Positions 51,329 to 62,780 are shown, counted from the stretch's first letter. The stretch is DNA of 64,000 bases from Enterobacter sp. 638 (GCF_000016325.1 NC_009436.1:3720001-3784000); one strand, 5' to 3'. Notes: a model not told the origin generated them from the letters alone. Numbers and translations are program-made.

Positions 51329-51940
51329 ATGAGTGCAATCGCGCCTGGAATGATCTTCCTCGCTTACCTTTGCGGCTCCATCTCCAGCGCCATTCTGGTC
51401 TGCCGCATCGCCGGATTACCTGACCCGCGCGTCAGTGGTTCCGGGAATCCGGGGGCGACCAATGTACTTCGAATTGGCGGCAAGAGAGCAGCCGTAGCGG
51501 TTTTGGTTTTTGATGTTCTGAAAGGGATGCTTCCCGTCTGGGGCGCATACATGCTGGGCGTCACGCCGTTCTGGCTGGGGCTTATCGCTATCGCCGCCTG
51601 CGTGGGCCATATCTGGCCTGTTTTCTTCCATTTTAAAGGTGGCAAAGGCGTTGCAACGGCCTTTGGTGCTATCGCGCCCATTGGCTGGGATTTAACCGGC
51701 GTGATGGCGGGAACCTGGCTTTTAAGCGTCTTACTGAGCGGCTATTCCTCGCTCGGCGCGATTGTCAGCGCGCTTATCGCCCCGTTCTACGTCTGGTGGT
51801 TTAAACCCCAGTTCACTTTCCCCGTTTCGATGCTCTCTTGCCTTATCCTGCTGCGCCATCACGACAATATTCAGCGTCTGTGGCGTCGCCAGGAAACTAA
51901 AATCTGGACTAAGTTAAAAAAGAAAAAAGCACCGAAATAA
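51329..51940 (+). CDS. plsY: Glycerol-3-phosphate acyltransferase PlsY
   Basis: 203 residues with five membrane segments. The three cytoplasmic active-site motifs are seen: SGNPGATN (about 38), [18 protein letters not shown] (about 101) and the GYSSLGA region. Uses acyl phosphate to acylate glycerol 3-phosphate. The ATG at 51329 is preferred over a frame from 51239 because the first 30 residues of the longer form are polar and unlike the family. In E. coli K-12 the ttd tartrate genes follow; here urease does. Confidence 0.95.
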   Translation: MSAIAPGMIFLAYLCGSISSAILVCRIAGLPDPRVSGSGNPGATNVLRIGGKRAAVAVLVFDVLKGMLPVWGAYMLGVTPFWLGLIAIAACVGHIWPVFFHFKGGKGVATAFGAIAPIGWDLTGVMAGTWLLSVLLSGYSSLGAIVSALIAPFYVWWFKPQFTFPVSMLSCLILLRHHDNIQRLWRRQETKIWTKLKKKKAPK

Positions 51941-51951
51941 AAATTCTCTAA

Positions 51952-51977
51952 GCCCGGTACGTATAACGATATCGGGC
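51952..51977 (+). terminator. Weak hairpin after plsY
   Basis: gcccggta (51952–51959) pairs with tatcgggc (51970–51977) with one G–T wobble and is followed by GTTTCCTT. Possible plsY terminator upstream of the urease operon. Confidence 0.45.
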
Positions 51978-52075
51978 GTTTCCTTCCTCGTATCATCATC
52001 TTTTCCTATGACAAAAAACGCCAACGGCTGATCCATACTCGAACGATTCGGGAATGCGTTCACAGGGGCGAAATC

Positions 52076-52900
52076 TTGCAGGGCACACCAGCAAAAAAGC
52101 ACACCCACGGCTGGCAGGCTTCGCTCGCGTTGCAGTTTTGTCACACCCCTGAAAAAACGGTTCTGCACTCGGCGCGACACGTCGGTCCCCTCACCGTTCA
52201 ACGCCCGTTTTATCCCGAAGAAGAGACCTGCCACCTTTACCTTTTGCATCCCCCGGGCGGCATTGTGGGTGGCGATGAACTCAACATTTCCGTTCAGCTT
52301 GATCCAAACAGCCATGCGCTTATCACCATGCCCGGCGCCGGCAAGTTCTACCGCAGCAGCGGTCCGCTGGCGCGGCTGAATCAGCACTTCTTTCTGGAAG
52401 AGAACGCCACGCTGGAATGGCTGCCGCAGGACACGATTTTTTTCCCCGGCGCTAACGCCGTGCTGCAATCCGTTTTTCACCTGCATCATTCCAGCCGGCT
52501 ACTGGCCTGGGAGCTGTTCTGCCTGGGCCGTCCGGTGATCAACGAAACCTTTAGTCACGGCACCATTGAAAGCCGGCTGGAGGTGTGGCTGGACGATGAA
52601 CCGCTGTTAATTGAGCGCCAGCATCTTGCCGACGGCGATCTCACGACCGTAGCCAATCACCCGTGGATCGGTACGCTGCTCTGCTATCCGGCCAGTGACG
52701 CACTGCTGGAAGGCGTGCGGGAAAAACTCGTCACGCTGGATAATTTTGCGGGCGCGACGCTCACCGATGGCCTGCTATCGATACGCTTTCTTTCGCACGA
52801 CAACCTGATTTGCCAGCGGGCAATGCGTGAAATCTGGCAGTGTCTTCGCCCGCACGTCATCGCTAAAACGCCCCACCCGCCTCGAATCTGGCAGACCTGA
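52076..52900 (+). CDS. ureD: Urease accessory protein UreD
   Basis: 274 residues starting with TTG at 52076, preceded by AGGGGCG at good distance; the nearby ATG at 52054 is out of frame. Family blocks HVGPLTVQRPFYPEEETCHLYLLHPPGGIVGGD and ALITMPGAGKFYRS are present. UreD is the platform that binds apo-urease and recruits UreF and UreG. First gene of ureDABCEFG, 9 bases before ureA. The TTG start may keep its level low. Confidence 0.92.
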   Translation: MQGTPAKKHTHGWQASLALQFCHTPEKTVLHSARHVGPLTVQRPFYPEEETCHLYLLHPPGGIVGGDELNISVQLDPNSHALITMPGAGKFYRSSGPLARLNQHFFLEENATLEWLPQDTIFFPGANAVLQSVFHLHHSSRLLAWELFCLGRPVINETFSHGTIESRLEVWLDDEPLLIERQHLADGDLTTVANHPWIGTLLCYPASDALLEGVREKLVTLDNFAGATLTDGLLSIRFLSHDNLICQRAMREIWQCLRPHVIAKTPHPPRIWQT

Positions 52901-52909
52901 GAGACCTTT

Positions 52910-53212
52910 ATGGAACTGACCCCAAGAGAAAAAGACAAGCTGTTGCTGTTTACCGCCGCGCTGGTCGCGGAACGTCGCCTGGCCCGTGGCGTCACGCTTA
53001 ACTACCCGGAATCGGTCGCGCTGATCAGCGCCTTCATTATGGAAGGTGCCCGTGACGGACAAACCGTGGCGGAACTCATGGAAGCCGGTCGTCATGTGCT
53101 GACGCGCGCGCAGGTGATGGAAGGCGTGCCGGAAATGATCCCGGATATTCAGGTGGAAGCCACGTTTCCGGATGGTTCAAAGCTCGTCACCGTTCACAAT
53201 CCGATCGTATAG
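52910..53212 (+). CDS. ureA: Urease gamma subunit UreA
   Basis: 100 residues, the exact family length. [23 protein letters not shown] start and the NYPESVALI segment are diagnostic. Small structural subunit of the (UreABC)3 enzyme. An AGACCTTT region precedes the ATG, and the gene is 9 bases after ureD and 8 bases before ureB. Confidence 0.97.
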
Positions 53213-53220
53213 GGGGAAGC

Positions 53221-53541
53221 ATGATCCCAGGCGAATATCAGATTAAATCCGGACAGATCGCCATCAACACGGGGCGTGAAACCAAAAGCACGATCGTCGA
53301 AAACCATGGCGATCGCCCGATCCAGGTGGGATCTCATTACCATTTTTACGAGGTGAATCCCGCGTTGAAGTTTGATCGCGAAGCCACCAAAGGCTATCGC
53401 CTTAATATTCCTGCTGGCACCGCCGTGCGTTTTGAGCCAGGGCAAAAGCGCGAAGTAACGCTGGTATTGGTGGCTGGCGCACAGCGCATTTTCGGTTTTC
53501 GCGGCGATGTGATGGGCGATCTGGAGATAAAAAATGGCTGA
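53221..53541 (+). CDS. ureB: Urease beta subunit UreB
   Basis: 106 residues. MIPGEYQI start, [20 protein letters not shown] and the Arg-rich [12 protein letters not shown] block. Structural subunit that contacts the active-site flap. GGGGGAAGC Shine-Dalgarno. The last 8 bases overlap the start of ureC, so translation is coupled. Confidence 0.97.
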
Positions 53542-55237
53542 GATTTCACGCCAGGCGTATGCCGATATGTTCGGTCCAACGACGGGCGACAAAGTGCGAC
53601 TGGCCGATACAGACCTGTGGATCGAGGTCGAAAACGATCTCACGATTTATGGTGAAGAGGTGAAGTTCGGCGGCGGAAAAGTAATTCGCGACGGCATGGG
53701 CCAGGGGCAAATGACGGCGCAGGACTGTGTGGATCTGGTGTTGACCAACGCGCTGATCGTCGATCACTGGGGGATCGTGAAGGCGGATATCGGCGTCAAA
53801 GACGGCAGGATCTTCGCCGTGGGTAAAGCCGGTAATCCGGATATTCAGCCCGGCGTGACGATCCCGATTGGTGCCGCAACCGAAGTGATCGCCGCCGAAG
53901 GTAAGATCGTCACCGCAGGTGGGATCGACACGCACATCCACTGGATCTGCCCGCAGCAGGCGGAAGAAGCGCTGGTTTCCGGCGTGACCACCATGATTGG
54001 CGGCGGGACCGGCCCTGCGGCGGGCACGAATGCCACCACCTGCACGCCAGGGCCGTGGTATATCGCGCGGATGCTCCAGGCCGCGGATACATTACCCGTG
54101 AATATTGGTCTGCTCGGCAAAGGCAACGGCTCGAATCCTGACGCGCTGCGCGAGCAAATCGCGGCGGGGGCCATTGGTCTTAAAATTCACGAAGACTGGG
54201 GTTCTACGCCTGCGACGATCAACTGCTCTTTGAGCGTCGCCGAGGAGATGGATATTCAGGTGGCGCTGCACAGCGACACGCTGAACGAGGCGGGTTTTGT
54301 CGAGGACACGCTGGCCGCGATTGACGGTCGCACCATCCATACGTTTCATACCGAAGGCGCGGGCGGCGGCCATGCGCCTGATATTATCACAGCCTGCGCG
54401 CACCCGAATATTTTGCCCTCGTCCACCAACCCCACGCTGCCGTACACGGTGAACACTATCGACGAGCATCTGGACATGCTGATGGTCTGCCATCACCTCG
54501 ATCCCGATATCGCCGAGGACGTGGCATTCGCTGAATCGCGCATTCGCCGCGAAACCATCGCCGCGGAAGATGTCCTCCACGATATCGGCGCATTCTCGCT
54601 CACGTCATCGGATTCGCAAGCCATGGGGCGCGTCGGCGAAGTGATTATCCGCACCTGGCAGGTCGCGCATCGGATGAAGGTGCAGCGCGGTGCGCTGGCG
54701 GAAGAGTCCGGCGATAACGACAACTTCCGCGCGAAGCGTTACGTCGCCAAATACACGATTAACCCGGCGCTGACTCACGGCATCGCCCATGAAGTCGGCT
54801 CCGTTGAGGCGGGGAAACTGGCGGATCTGGTGGTCTGGTCCCCCGCGTTCTTTGGCGTGAAACCCGCCACGATCGTGAAAGGCGGGATGATTGCCTGCGC
54901 GCCGATGGGCGATATCAACGCGTCTATTCCTACGCCGCAGCCCGTGCATTATCGCCCGATGTTTGGCTCACTGGGCGCGGCACGTCATGCCACGCGCCTG
55001 ACGTTTATTTCACAAGCCGCGGACGCCAACCGCATCCCGCAACAGCTCAATCTGCAAAGCGCGATTGCGGTCGTGAAAGGCTGCCGGACGGTGAAAAAAG
55101 CCGACATGATCCACAACGGCCTGCAACCGAATATCACCGTCGATGCGCAAACCTACGAGGTGCGTATCGACGGCGAACTTATTACCAGCGAACCGGCAGA
55201 CGTATTGCCGATGGCGCAACGTTATTTTCTGTTTTGA
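53534..55237 (+). CDS. ureC: Urease alpha (catalytic) subunit UreC
   Basis: 567 residues. All nickel-site residues fall at the Klebsiella positions: His134 and His136 (THIHW), carbamylated Lys217 (GLKIHED), His219, His246 (ALHSD), His272 (GAGGGHAPD) and Asp360 (TSSDSQAMG). The mobile-flap His is in MVCHHLDP (near 320). Hydrolyses urea to ammonia and carbamate in the cytoplasm. The gene appears intact and functional. Confidence 0.98.
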
Positions 55238-55246
55238 GGAGCGACG

Positions 55247-55705
55247 ATGATCACCTTAACCCAACGCCTTGACCATGCGCACCCCGTGACCGCCAGTGTC
55301 ACGCTGCCAATTGATATCCGGGTGAAAAGCCGCGCCAAAGTGGAATTGAACGATGGCCGCGAAGCGGGGCTGATGCTGCCGCGCGGCCTGTTGTTACGCG
55401 GTGGCGATTTGCTCTCCACAGACGACGGCAACGAGATTATCGAAGTGATCGCCGCGCCAGAATCGGTGTCCGTCGTGCGCTGCGCCGATCCTTATTTGCT
55501 CGCCCGCGCCTGCTATCACCTCGGCAACCGTCACGTACCGCTGCAAATCATGCCCGGCGAACTGCGCTATCACCACGATCACGTCCTTGACGACATGCTG
55601 CGTCAGTTTGATCTTGACGTGACTTTTGCGCATCTGCCGTTTGAACCGGAAGCCGGGGCGTATACCAGCGACGCCCACAGCCATTCTCACGCGCATTCGC
55701 ATTAG
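55247..55705 (+). CDS. ureE: Urease nickel chaperone UreE
   Basis: 152 residues. A peptide-binding N-terminal domain, a metal-binding C-terminal domain ([17 protein letters not shown], with the conserved metal His near residue 96) and a short His-rich tail [12 protein letters not shown]. The tail has five histidines, fewer than the Klebsiella aerogenes tail. Delivers nickel to UreG. 9 bases after ureC. Confidence 0.96.
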   Translation: MITLTQRLDHAHPVTASVTLPIDIRVKSRAKVELNDGREAGLMLPRGLLLRGGDLLSTDDGNEIIEVIAAPESVSVVRCADPYLLARACYHLGNRHVPLQIMPGELRYHHDHVLDDMLRQFDLDVTFAHLPFEPEAGAYTSDAHSHSHAHSH

Positions 55706-55712
55706 GAACACA

Positions 55713-56387
55713 ATGGAACACAACCGCCAGCAGTTGCGCCTGATGCAACTTTCCAGCAGCAGTTTGCCGGTGGGCTCTTTCACCTGGTCGCAGGGGCTGG
55801 AATGGGCGGTAGAGGCGGGCTGGATAACGACCGACGCCGAATTTAAGCGCTGGCAGATCCAGCAGATGGAGCAGAGTTTTTTCTGCGTCGATTTGCCGCT
55901 ATTCATCCGCCTGTATCGCGCCTGCGAGCAGAACGACGCGGTGAGCGCCAGACGCTGGACCGCGTATCTGCTGGCCTGTCGCGAAACGCGCGAGCTGCGT
56001 GAAGAAGAACGCAATCGCGGTGCCGCGTTTACCCGACTGATTAAAAGCTGGGAACCAGACTGCCCGCAAGAATGGCTGCCGCTGTTTTCGCAAAGTCAGC
56101 TGTGCGGTATGGCGTGGCTGGGCGTGCGCTGGGAAATAAGCGCTCACGAGCTGGCGTTGAGCCTGGGCTATAGCTGGATCGAAAGTGCGGTGATGGCGGG
56201 CGTCAAACTGGTGCCCTTCGGGCAACAGGCCGCCCAGCGTTTGATTATCGAACTGAGCGACCATTTTGCTGCAGGGCTTGAACACGCGTGGCGACGCGGC
56301 GATGACGAACTGGGCGCGGCAACACCGCTTTCGGCCATTGCCTCGGCGCGTCACGAAACACAATATTCACGGTTATTCCGATCATGA
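55713..56387 (+). CDS. ureF: Urease accessory protein UreF
   Basis: 224 residues from the ATG giving [13 protein letters not shown]; a frame from 55626 would overlap most of the ureE 3' end. Motifs [21 protein letters not shown] and the C-terminal SRLFRS tail are family features. An all-helical protein that gates UreG GTPase on the UreD–urease complex. 7 bases after ureE, with AGGAACAC as Shine-Dalgarno. Confidence 0.95.
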   Translation: MEHNRQQLRLMQLSSSSLPVGSFTWSQGLEWAVEAGWITTDAEFKRWQIQQMEQSFFCVDLPLFIRLYRACEQNDAVSARRWTAYLLACRETRELREEERNRGAAFTRLIKSWEPDCPQEWLPLFSQSQLCGMAWLGVRWEISAHELALSLGYSWIESAVMAGVKLVPFGQQAAQRLIIELSDHFAAGLEHAWRRGDDELGAATPLSAIASARHETQYSRLFRS

Positions 56388-56396
56388 GGTTTCACA

Positions 56397-57014
56397 ATGG
56401 CTGATTACAAACATCCCCTGCGCGTTGGCGTGGGTGGCCCGGTGGGTTCGGGAAAAACCGCGCTGCTGGAAGCGCTGTGCAAAGCAATGCGCGACCAATA
56501 CCAGTTGGCGGTGGTGACCAACGATATTTACACCAAAGAGGATCAGCGCATCCTGACCGAAGCAGGCGCGCTGGAGCCGGATCGGATCGTCGGCGTGGAA
56601 ACGGGCGGCTGCCCGCATACCGCCATTCGCGAAGATGCATCGATGAACCTCGCGGCCGTCGAAACGCTCAGCGAAAAATTCGGCAATCTGGATCTGATTT
56701 TTGTCGAAAGCGGCGGCGATAATTTAAGCGCGACGTTCAGCCCGGAGCTGGCGGATCTGACGATTTACGTCATCGACGTGGCGGAAGGCGAGAAGATCCC
56801 GCGTAAAGGCGGGCCGGGGATCACGAAATCCGATTTCCTGGTGATCAATAAAACCGATCTGGCCCCTTACGTCGGCGCATCGCTGGAGGTAATGGAGCGC
56901 GATACGAACCGTATGCGCGGCGAACGCCCTTGGACGTTTACCAATCTGAAAGTGGGCGACGGCCTGAATAAGATTATTGGATTTTTGGAAGATAAAGGGA
57001 TGTTGAAGGTGTAG
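56397..57014 (+). CDS. ureG: Urease accessory GTPase UreG
   Basis: 205 residues. SIMIBI-class GTPase: P-loop GGPVGSGKT (13–21), nickel-binding CPH motif ([15 protein letters not shown]), [17 protein letters not shown] switch region and NKTDLAP guanine specificity motif. Couples GTP hydrolysis to nickel insertion. Last gene of the operon; no ureJ, hupE or nik nickel importer follows. Confidence 0.97.
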   Translation: MADYKHPLRVGVGGPVGSGKTALLEALCKAMRDQYQLAVVTNDIYTKEDQRILTEAGALEPDRIVGVETGGCPHTAIREDASMNLAAVETLSEKFGNLDLIFVESGGDNLSATFSPELADLTIYVIDVAEGEKIPRKGGPGITKSDFLVINKTDLAPYVGASLEVMERDTNRMRGERPWTFTNLKVGDGLNKIIGFLEDKGMLKV

Positions 57015-57018
57015 TGAG

Positions 57019-57048
57019 TTGCCCGGTCAGCAGGGTGCCGCCGGGCAA
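57019..57048. terminator. Possible hairpin between convergent ureG and tsaD
   Basis: ttgcccgg (57019–57026) and ccgggcaa (57041–57048) can pair over a 14-base loop. No good T tract follows on either strand, so this is a weak terminator or a REP-like unit. Confidence 0.4.
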
Positions 57049-57053
57049 AACCG

Positions 57054-58067
57054 TTACGCTGCTGGCAGCTCCGCCAGCGGCCAGCGCGGACGCACAGACA
57101 CGCTCAAATCAGCCGTCGCCCCGCCTTTCACGCGCACCATGCCCGCATAGGCAATCATTGCACCGTTATCAGTACAAAACTCCGGACGCGCGTAAAACAC
57201 TTCTCCACGACGTTTTTGCATCATCTCCTCAAGCCGGGTCCGTAACGTGCGGTTAGCGCTCACGCCTCCCGCCATTACCAGACGCGTAAAACCGGTCTGA
57301 TCCAGCGCGCGTTTGCATTTGATCATCAGCGTATCCACGACGGCATCTTCAAAAGCGCGAGCAATATCAGCGCGAGTCTGATCGTCGTTTTCGTTATTAC
57401 GGATCGTGTTCGCGGCGAATGTTTTCAGACCGGAGAAACTGAAATCCAGCCCTGGACGGTCGGTCATTGGGCGCGGGAAGACAAAGCGTTTTTCAACACC
57501 CTGTGACGCCAGTTTAGAGAGCATCGGACCGCCAGGATAATCCAGACCGAGCAGTTTGGCGGTTTTGTCGAATGCTTCACCGGCGGCATCATCAATGGAC
57601 TCGCCCAGCAGTTCATACTCGCCAATACCCGTCACGCTGATAAGCTGGGTATGACCGCCAGACACCAGCAGCGCCACAAACGGGAATTCAGGTGGATTCT
57701 CTTCGAGCATCGGCGCCAGAAGATGCCCTTCCATGTGGTGAACGGGAATCGCAGGCACATCCCACGCAAACGCCAGCGAGCGGCCAATCGTCGCGCCCAC
57801 TAAAAGTGCACCCACCAGGCCAGGGCCTGCGGTGTAGGCGACCGCATCGATATCTTTCGCGGTTAAGCCCGACTCTTTTAATGCCGCCTGAATCAGCGGA
57901 ACCGTTTTACGCACATGATCACGAGAAGCCAGCTCAGGCACCACGCCACCGTAATCAGCGTGTAACTTCACCTGACTATACAGTTGGTTGGCTAACAGAC
58001 CTTTTTCGTCGTCGTAAATGGCGATGCCGGTTTCATCGCAGGATGTTTCAATACCCAGTACACGCAT
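57054..58067 (-). CDS. tsaD: tRNA N6-threonylcarbamoyladenosine transferase subunit TsaD
   Basis: 337 residues. ASKHA fold with metal ligands His111 and His115 (VHHMEGH), [10 protein letters not shown] at the start and the FSFSGLKT block. With TsaB, TsaE and TsaC it makes t6A37 in tRNAs reading ANN codons, including ileX in this window. Divergent from rpsU, as in E. coli. Confidence 0.97.
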   Translation of the reverse strand: MRVLGIETSCDETGIAIYDDEKGLLANQLYSQVKLHADYGGVVPELASRDHVRKTVPLIQAALKESGLTAKDIDAVAYTAGPGLVGALLVGATIGRSLAFAWDVPAIPVHHMEGHLLAPMLEENPPEFPFVALLVSGGHTQLISVTGIGEYELLGESIDDAAGEAFDKTAKLLGLDYPGGPMLSKLASQGVEKRFVFPRPMTDRPGLDFSFSGLKTFAANTIRNNENDDQTRADIARAFEDAVVDTLMIKCKRALDQTGFTRLVMAGGVSANRTLRTRLEEMMQKRRGEVFYARPEFCTDNGAMIAYAGMVRVKGGATADLSVSVRPRWPLAELPAA

Positions 58068-58634
<567 letters not shown>

Positions 58635-58681
58635 TCTGTTGGGGGCTTCCGCCCTCAATTGTCAGACCGAGTTGTAGTCGT

Positions 58682-58722
58682 AAGGCCGTGCTTCCGAAAG
58701 GAATGCGCGGCTTATTTTCGTT
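58682..58722 (+). terminator. Intra-operon terminator T1 between rpsU and dnaG
   Basis: An imperfect stem, aggccgtgcttcc / ggaatgcgcggctt around GAAA, is followed by ATTTTCGTTT. In E. coli a terminator here lowers dnaG expression relative to rpsU. A smaller hairpin (gggc/gccc) lies at about 58642–58655. dnaG begins about 95 bases later. Confidence 0.75.
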
Positions 58723-58816
58723 TATGCATCAGCACTTACACGAAATTATTCACGCTGGTTCACCGCGCGCTGTTTGCGCAGAGACCGCCTGATAAAACGT
58801 GTAATTAACGGGGCCT

Positions 58817-60562
58817 ATGGCTGGACGAATTCCACGCGTATTTATCAATGACCTGTTGGCCAGAACCGACATCGTCGATCTCATCGACGCGCGGGTAAAG
58901 CTAAAAAAACAGGGCAAGAACTACCACGCGTGCTGTCCGTTCCATAACGAAAAAACCCCCTCTTTCACCGTGAACGGTGAAAAACAGTTTTACCACTGCT
59001 TCGGCTGTGGCGCACACGGTAACGCTGTCGATTTTTTGATGAACTACGACAAACTTGAGTTCGTAGAAACCGTCGAAGAACTGGCCGCGATGCATAACCT
59101 TGAAGTGCCTTATGAAGCGGGCAGCGGTCCAACACAGATAGAGCGCCATCAACGACAAACGCTGTATCAGTTGATGGAAGGCCTGAATTCTTTTTACCAA
59201 CAGTCTTTGAAGCAATCTGCCGCTGAGCCTGCGCGTCAATATTTGAACCAGCGCGGATTAAGCGACGACGTTATTGCGCGTTTCGCTATTGGTTACGCCC
59301 CGCCCGGCTGGGACAACGTGTTAAAGCGTTTTGGCGGCAATAGCGAAGATCGTAAATCGTTGATCGATGCGGGCATGCTGGTCACTAATGACCAGGGACG
59401 AAGCTACGACCGCTTCCGCGAGCGGGTGATGTTCCCCATTCGCGATAAGCGAGGCCGGGTGATTGGTTTTGGTGGACGCGTGCTGGGCGATGCCCTGCCG
59501 AAGTACCTCAACTCCCCGGAAACCGATATTTTCCACAAAGGTCGCCAGCTTTATGGCCTTTATGAAGCCCAACAGGATAATGCTGAACCCCGGCGTTTAC
59601 TGGTGGTCGAAGGCTATATGGACGTGGTTGCACTGGCACAGTTCGACATCAACTACGCGGTTGCGTCGTTGGGAACGTCCACCACTGCCGACCACATTCA
59701 GCTGCTGTTCAGGGCAACGAATAACGTTATCTGTTGTTACGACGGAGACCGTGCCGGACGCGAAGCCGCCTGGCGCGCGCTGGAGACAGCACTGCCTTAC
59801 ATGACCGATGGGCGTCAGTTACGCTTTATGTTCCTGCCCGACGGTGAAGATCCCGATACGCTGGTGCGTAAAGAAGGCAAAGAGGCGTTCGAAGCGCGGA
59901 TGGAAGTGGCTCAGCCGCTCTCCACGTTTTTGTTTAACAGCCTGATGCCGCAGGTGGATTTGAGTACTCCGGATGGTCGTGCGCAGCTCAGTACGCTGGC
60001 GCTGCCGTTGATTACTCAGGTTCCAGGCGAAACGCTACGTATCTATTTGCGACAGGAACTTGGCAACAAGCTTGGCATTCTGGATGACAGCCAGCTTGAA
60101 CGTTTAATGCCGAAACTGTCTGAAAACGGCGCGGTTCGCCCCGCTCCACAGCTAAAACGCACAACCATGCGTATACTGATAGGGTTACTGGTTCAAAACC
60201 CGGAACTGGCACCGCAGGTGCCGTCGCTGGTCGGATTGAATCACGAGAAGTTGCCTGGACTAGCTTTGTTCTCAGAACTGGTTAACACGTGTTTGTCACA
60301 ACCAGGTCTGACGACGGGACAACTTTTAGAGCATTATCGCGGCACAAAAGAGTCCGCTACCCTTGAAAAACTGTCGATGTGGGACGATATAGCAGATAAG
60401 GATATTGCAGAAAAAACGTTCACCGACTCGCTGAACCATATGTTTGATTCGATGCTTGAGCTGCGCCAGGAAGAGTTAATCGCTCGCGAGCGCACACACG
60501 GTTTGAGCAGCGAAGAACGCCGGGAACTCTGGATGTTAAACCAGGAACTGGCCAGGAAATAA
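58817..60562 (+). CDS. dnaG: DNA primase DnaG
   Basis: 581 residues. CHC2 zinc ribbon with Cys40, His43, Cys61 and Cys64; TOPRIM catalytic core (VVEGYMDVVAL and CYDGDRAGR); C-terminal DnaB-interaction helicase-binding domain. Makes RNA primers at the replication fork. There is only a weak Shine-Dalgarno (GGGGCCT), in keeping with its low expression in E. coli. Confidence 0.98.
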   Translation: MAGRIPRVFINDLLARTDIVDLIDARVKLKKQGKNYHACCPFHNEKTPSFTVNGEKQFYHCFGCGAHGNAVDFLMNYDKLEFVETVEELAAMHNLEVPYEAGSGPTQIERHQRQTLYQLMEGLNSFYQQSLKQSAAEPARQYLNQRGLSDDVIARFAIGYAPPGWDNVLKRFGGNSEDRKSLIDAGMLVTNDQGRSYDRFRERVMFPIRDKRGRVIGFGGRVLGDALPKYLNSPETDIFHKGRQLYGLYEAQQDNAEPRRLLVVEGYMDVVALAQFDINYAVASLGTSTTADHIQLLFRATNNVICCYDGDRAGREAAWRALETALPYMTDGRQLRFMFLPDGEDPDTLVRKEGKEAFEARMEVAQPLSTFLFNSLMPQVDLSTPDGRAQLSTLALPLITQVPGETLRIYLRQELGNKLGILDDSQLERLMPKLSENGAVRPAPQLKRTTMRILIGLLVQNPELAPQVPSLVGLNHEKLPGLALFSELVNTCLSQPGLTTGQLLEHYRGTKESATLEKLSMWDDIADKDIAEKTFTDSLNHMFDSMLELRQEELIARERTHGLSSEERRELWMLNQELARK

Positions 60563-60572
60563 AAAGACAAAA

Positions 60573-60680
60573 TCATTCACGTTGTATCAAGGCAGCAAGA
60601 AAAAGAATGCCTCGGAGTGTACACAAGTACATGACCAGGATTCGAGAACGCAGCTAACGCAGAGACAACGTGAAGGATGC
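60573..60680. repeat. Diverged ERIC-like element between dnaG and rpoD
   Basis: Terminal inverted repeats cattcacgttgt (60574–60585) and acaacgtgaaggatg (60665–60679) enclose about 80 bases with the ERIC order: ggcagcaag, gaatgcctcggag, a central tacacaagtac hairpin loop, ccagga, gaacgcagctaacgcag. It is more diverged than the copy at 43482 but of the same length and layout. It follows the dnaG stop by 11 bases and is transcribed ahead of rpoD. Confidence 0.7.
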
Positions 60681-60833
60681 AGTATTTAACGGCTTAAGTG
60701 CCGAATATCGATCGGGAAGCCCCCGGCAGCCGCACTGAGAGGCAGCGGCACAAATATAAGTACGCCCTCGCTTTAAATGTTGGTAGCTGCACCGCCGACA
60801 CCAATCAAACGAAATAAGTGTGGATACCGTCTT

Positions 60834-62672
60834 ATGGAGCAAAACCCGCAGTCACAGCTGAAACTTCTTGTCCAACGCGGTAAGGAGCAAGGCTATCTGA
60901 CCTATGCCGAGGTCAATGACCATCTGCCGGAAGATATCGTCGATTCAGATCAAATCGAAGACATCATCCAAATGATCAATGACATGGGTATTCAGGTGAT
61001 GGAAGAAGCACCTGATGCCGATGATCTGTTGCTGGCTGAAAACTCCAACAACACCGATGAAGATGCTGAAGAAGCCGCTGCACAGGTTCTGTCCAGCGTT
61101 GAATCTGAAATCGGTCGTACCACTGACCCGGTGCGCATGTACATGCGCGAAATGGGAACCGTTGAACTGCTGACCCGCGAAGGCGAAATCGACATCGCGA
61201 AACGCATCGAAGACGGGATCAACCAGGTTCAGTGTTCTGTTGCCGAGTACCCGGAAGCGATCACCTATCTGCTGGAACAGTACGATCGCGTAGAAGCAGA
61301 AGAGGCGCGTCTTTCCGACATCATTACCGGTTTCGTCGATCCTAACGCTGAAGAAGAAGTCGCTCCGACTGCTACTCACGTTGGTTCTGAGCTCACGAAA
61401 GAAGAGCGTGAAGAGAACGAGGAAGAAGACGAAGAAGACGAAGAAGAAGAAGACGACAACAGCATCGATCCTGAGCTGGCTCGCGAGAAGTTTGGCGAAC
61501 TGCGTACGCAGTACGAACTGGCCCGCGACACCATCAAAGCAAAAGGCCGTAGTCACGCCGCTGCGAAGGAAGAGATCCAGAAGCTGTCTGACGTGTTCAA
61601 GCAGTTCCGCCTGGTACCAAAGCAGTTTGATTACCTGGTCAACAGTATGCGCGTCATGATGGATCGCGTGCGAACTCAGGAACGCATCATCATGAAACTG
61701 TGCGTTGAACAGTGCAAAATGCCGAAGAAAAACTTCATCACACTGTTCACCGGCAACGAAACCAGCGAAACCTGGTTCAACGCTGCTATCGCCATGAACA
61801 AACCGTGGTCTGAAAAGCTGCACGACGTCTCTGATGACGTTCAGCGCGGCTTGCAGAAACTGCGTCAGATTGAAGAAGAGACCGGCCTGACCATCGAGCA
61901 GGTGAAAGACATCAACCGTCGTATGTCTATCGGCGAAGCGAAAGCCCGTCGTGCGAAGAAAGAGATGGTTGAGGCGAACTTGCGTCTGGTTATTTCTATC
62001 GCGAAGAAATACACCAACCGCGGTCTGCAGTTCCTGGATCTGATTCAGGAAGGCAACATCGGTCTGATGAAAGCGGTAGATAAGTTTGAATACCGTCGTG
62101 GTTATAAATTCTCCACTTACGCAACCTGGTGGATTCGTCAGGCGATCACCCGCTCTATCGCGGATCAGGCGCGCACCATCCGTATTCCGGTGCATATGAT
62201 TGAGACGATTAACAAGCTCAACCGTATTTCTCGCCAGATGCTGCAAGAGATGGGCCGCGAGCCAACGCCGGAAGAACTGGCTGAACGCATGTTGATGCCG
62301 GAAGACAAGATCCGTAAAGTGCTGAAAATCGCGAAAGAGCCAATCTCCATGGAAACGCCAATCGGCGACGATGAAGATTCGCATCTGGGTGATTTCATCG
62401 AGGATACTACCCTCGAGCTGCCGCTGGACTCTGCGACGACCGAGAGCCTGCGTGCTGCCACTCACGACGTTCTGGCCGGCCTGACCGCCCGCGAAGCGAA
62501 AGTCCTGCGTATGCGTTTCGGTATCGACATGAATACCGACCACACGCTGGAAGAAGTGGGTAAACAGTTCGACGTAACCCGCGAACGTATTCGTCAGATC
62601 GAAGCGAAGGCACTGCGCAAACTGCGCCACCCTAGCCGCTCTGAAGTTCTGCGTAGCTTCCTGGACGATTAA
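60834..62672 (+). CDS. rpoD: RNA polymerase primary sigma factor RpoD (sigma70)
   Basis: 612 residues. Region 1.1 (1–80), region 1.2, an acidic spacer in the non-conserved region ([13 protein letters not shown] near residue 200), region 2 ([20 protein letters not shown], -10 recognition), region 3 and region 4.2 ([27 protein letters not shown], -35 recognition). The start [12 protein letters not shown] matches E. coli; an earlier in-frame ATG at 60777 was rejected. A 561-residue antisense frame across it is a composition artefact. Confidence 0.98.
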   Translation: MEQNPQSQLKLLVQRGKEQGYLTYAEVNDHLPEDIVDSDQIEDIIQMINDMGIQVMEEAPDADDLLLAENSNNTDEDAEEAAAQVLSSVESEIGRTTDPVRMYMREMGTVELLTREGEIDIAKRIEDGINQVQCSVAEYPEAITYLLEQYDRVEAEEARLSDIITGFVDPNAEEEVAPTATHVGSELTKEEREENEEEDEEDEEEEDDNSIDPELAREKFGELRTQYELARDTIKAKGRSHAAAKEEIQKLSDVFKQFRLVPKQFDYLVNSMRVMMDRVRTQERIIMKLCVEQCKMPKKNFITLFTGNETSETWFNAAIAMNKPWSEKLHDVSDDVQRGLQKLRQIEEETGLTIEQVKDINRRMSIGEAKARRAKKEMVEANLRLVISIAKKYTNRGLQFLDLIQEGNIGLMKAVDKFEYRRGYKFSTYATWWIRQAITRSIADQARTIRIPVHMIETINKLNRISRQMLQEMGREPTPEELAERMLMPEDKIRKVLKIAKEPISMETPIGDDEDSHLGDFIEDTTLELPLDSATTESLRAATHDVLAGLTAREAKVLRMRFGIDMNTDHTLEEVGKQFDVTRERIRQIEAKALRKLRHPSRSEVLRSFLDD

Positions 62673-62687
62673 TCGGTCCTGGAACTA

Positions 62688-62715
62688 AAAAGCTCCCTAC
62701 GGGGAGCTTTTTTTA
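62688..62715 (+). terminator. Terminator of the rpsU–dnaG–rpoD operon
   Basis: aagctccc pairs with gggagctt around TACG, followed by seven T (62709–62715) and preceded by A residues. It is 15 bases after the rpoD stop and can also serve mug on the minus strand. Confidence 0.93.
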
Positions 62716-62780
62716 TATCTCTATAGAGCCAGTTCTATGGCTAAATTTCCCGTCCTGAAAATGATCAGGAGAAGACGTCA

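Noticed and set aside
60945..62630. 561-residue antisense open frame across rpoD
   Set aside because: rpoD is certain from all sigma70 regions. The antisense protein is rich in Phe, Leu, His and Gln as expected from reverse-complemented acidic codons, and shows no family motif or Shine-Dalgarno.
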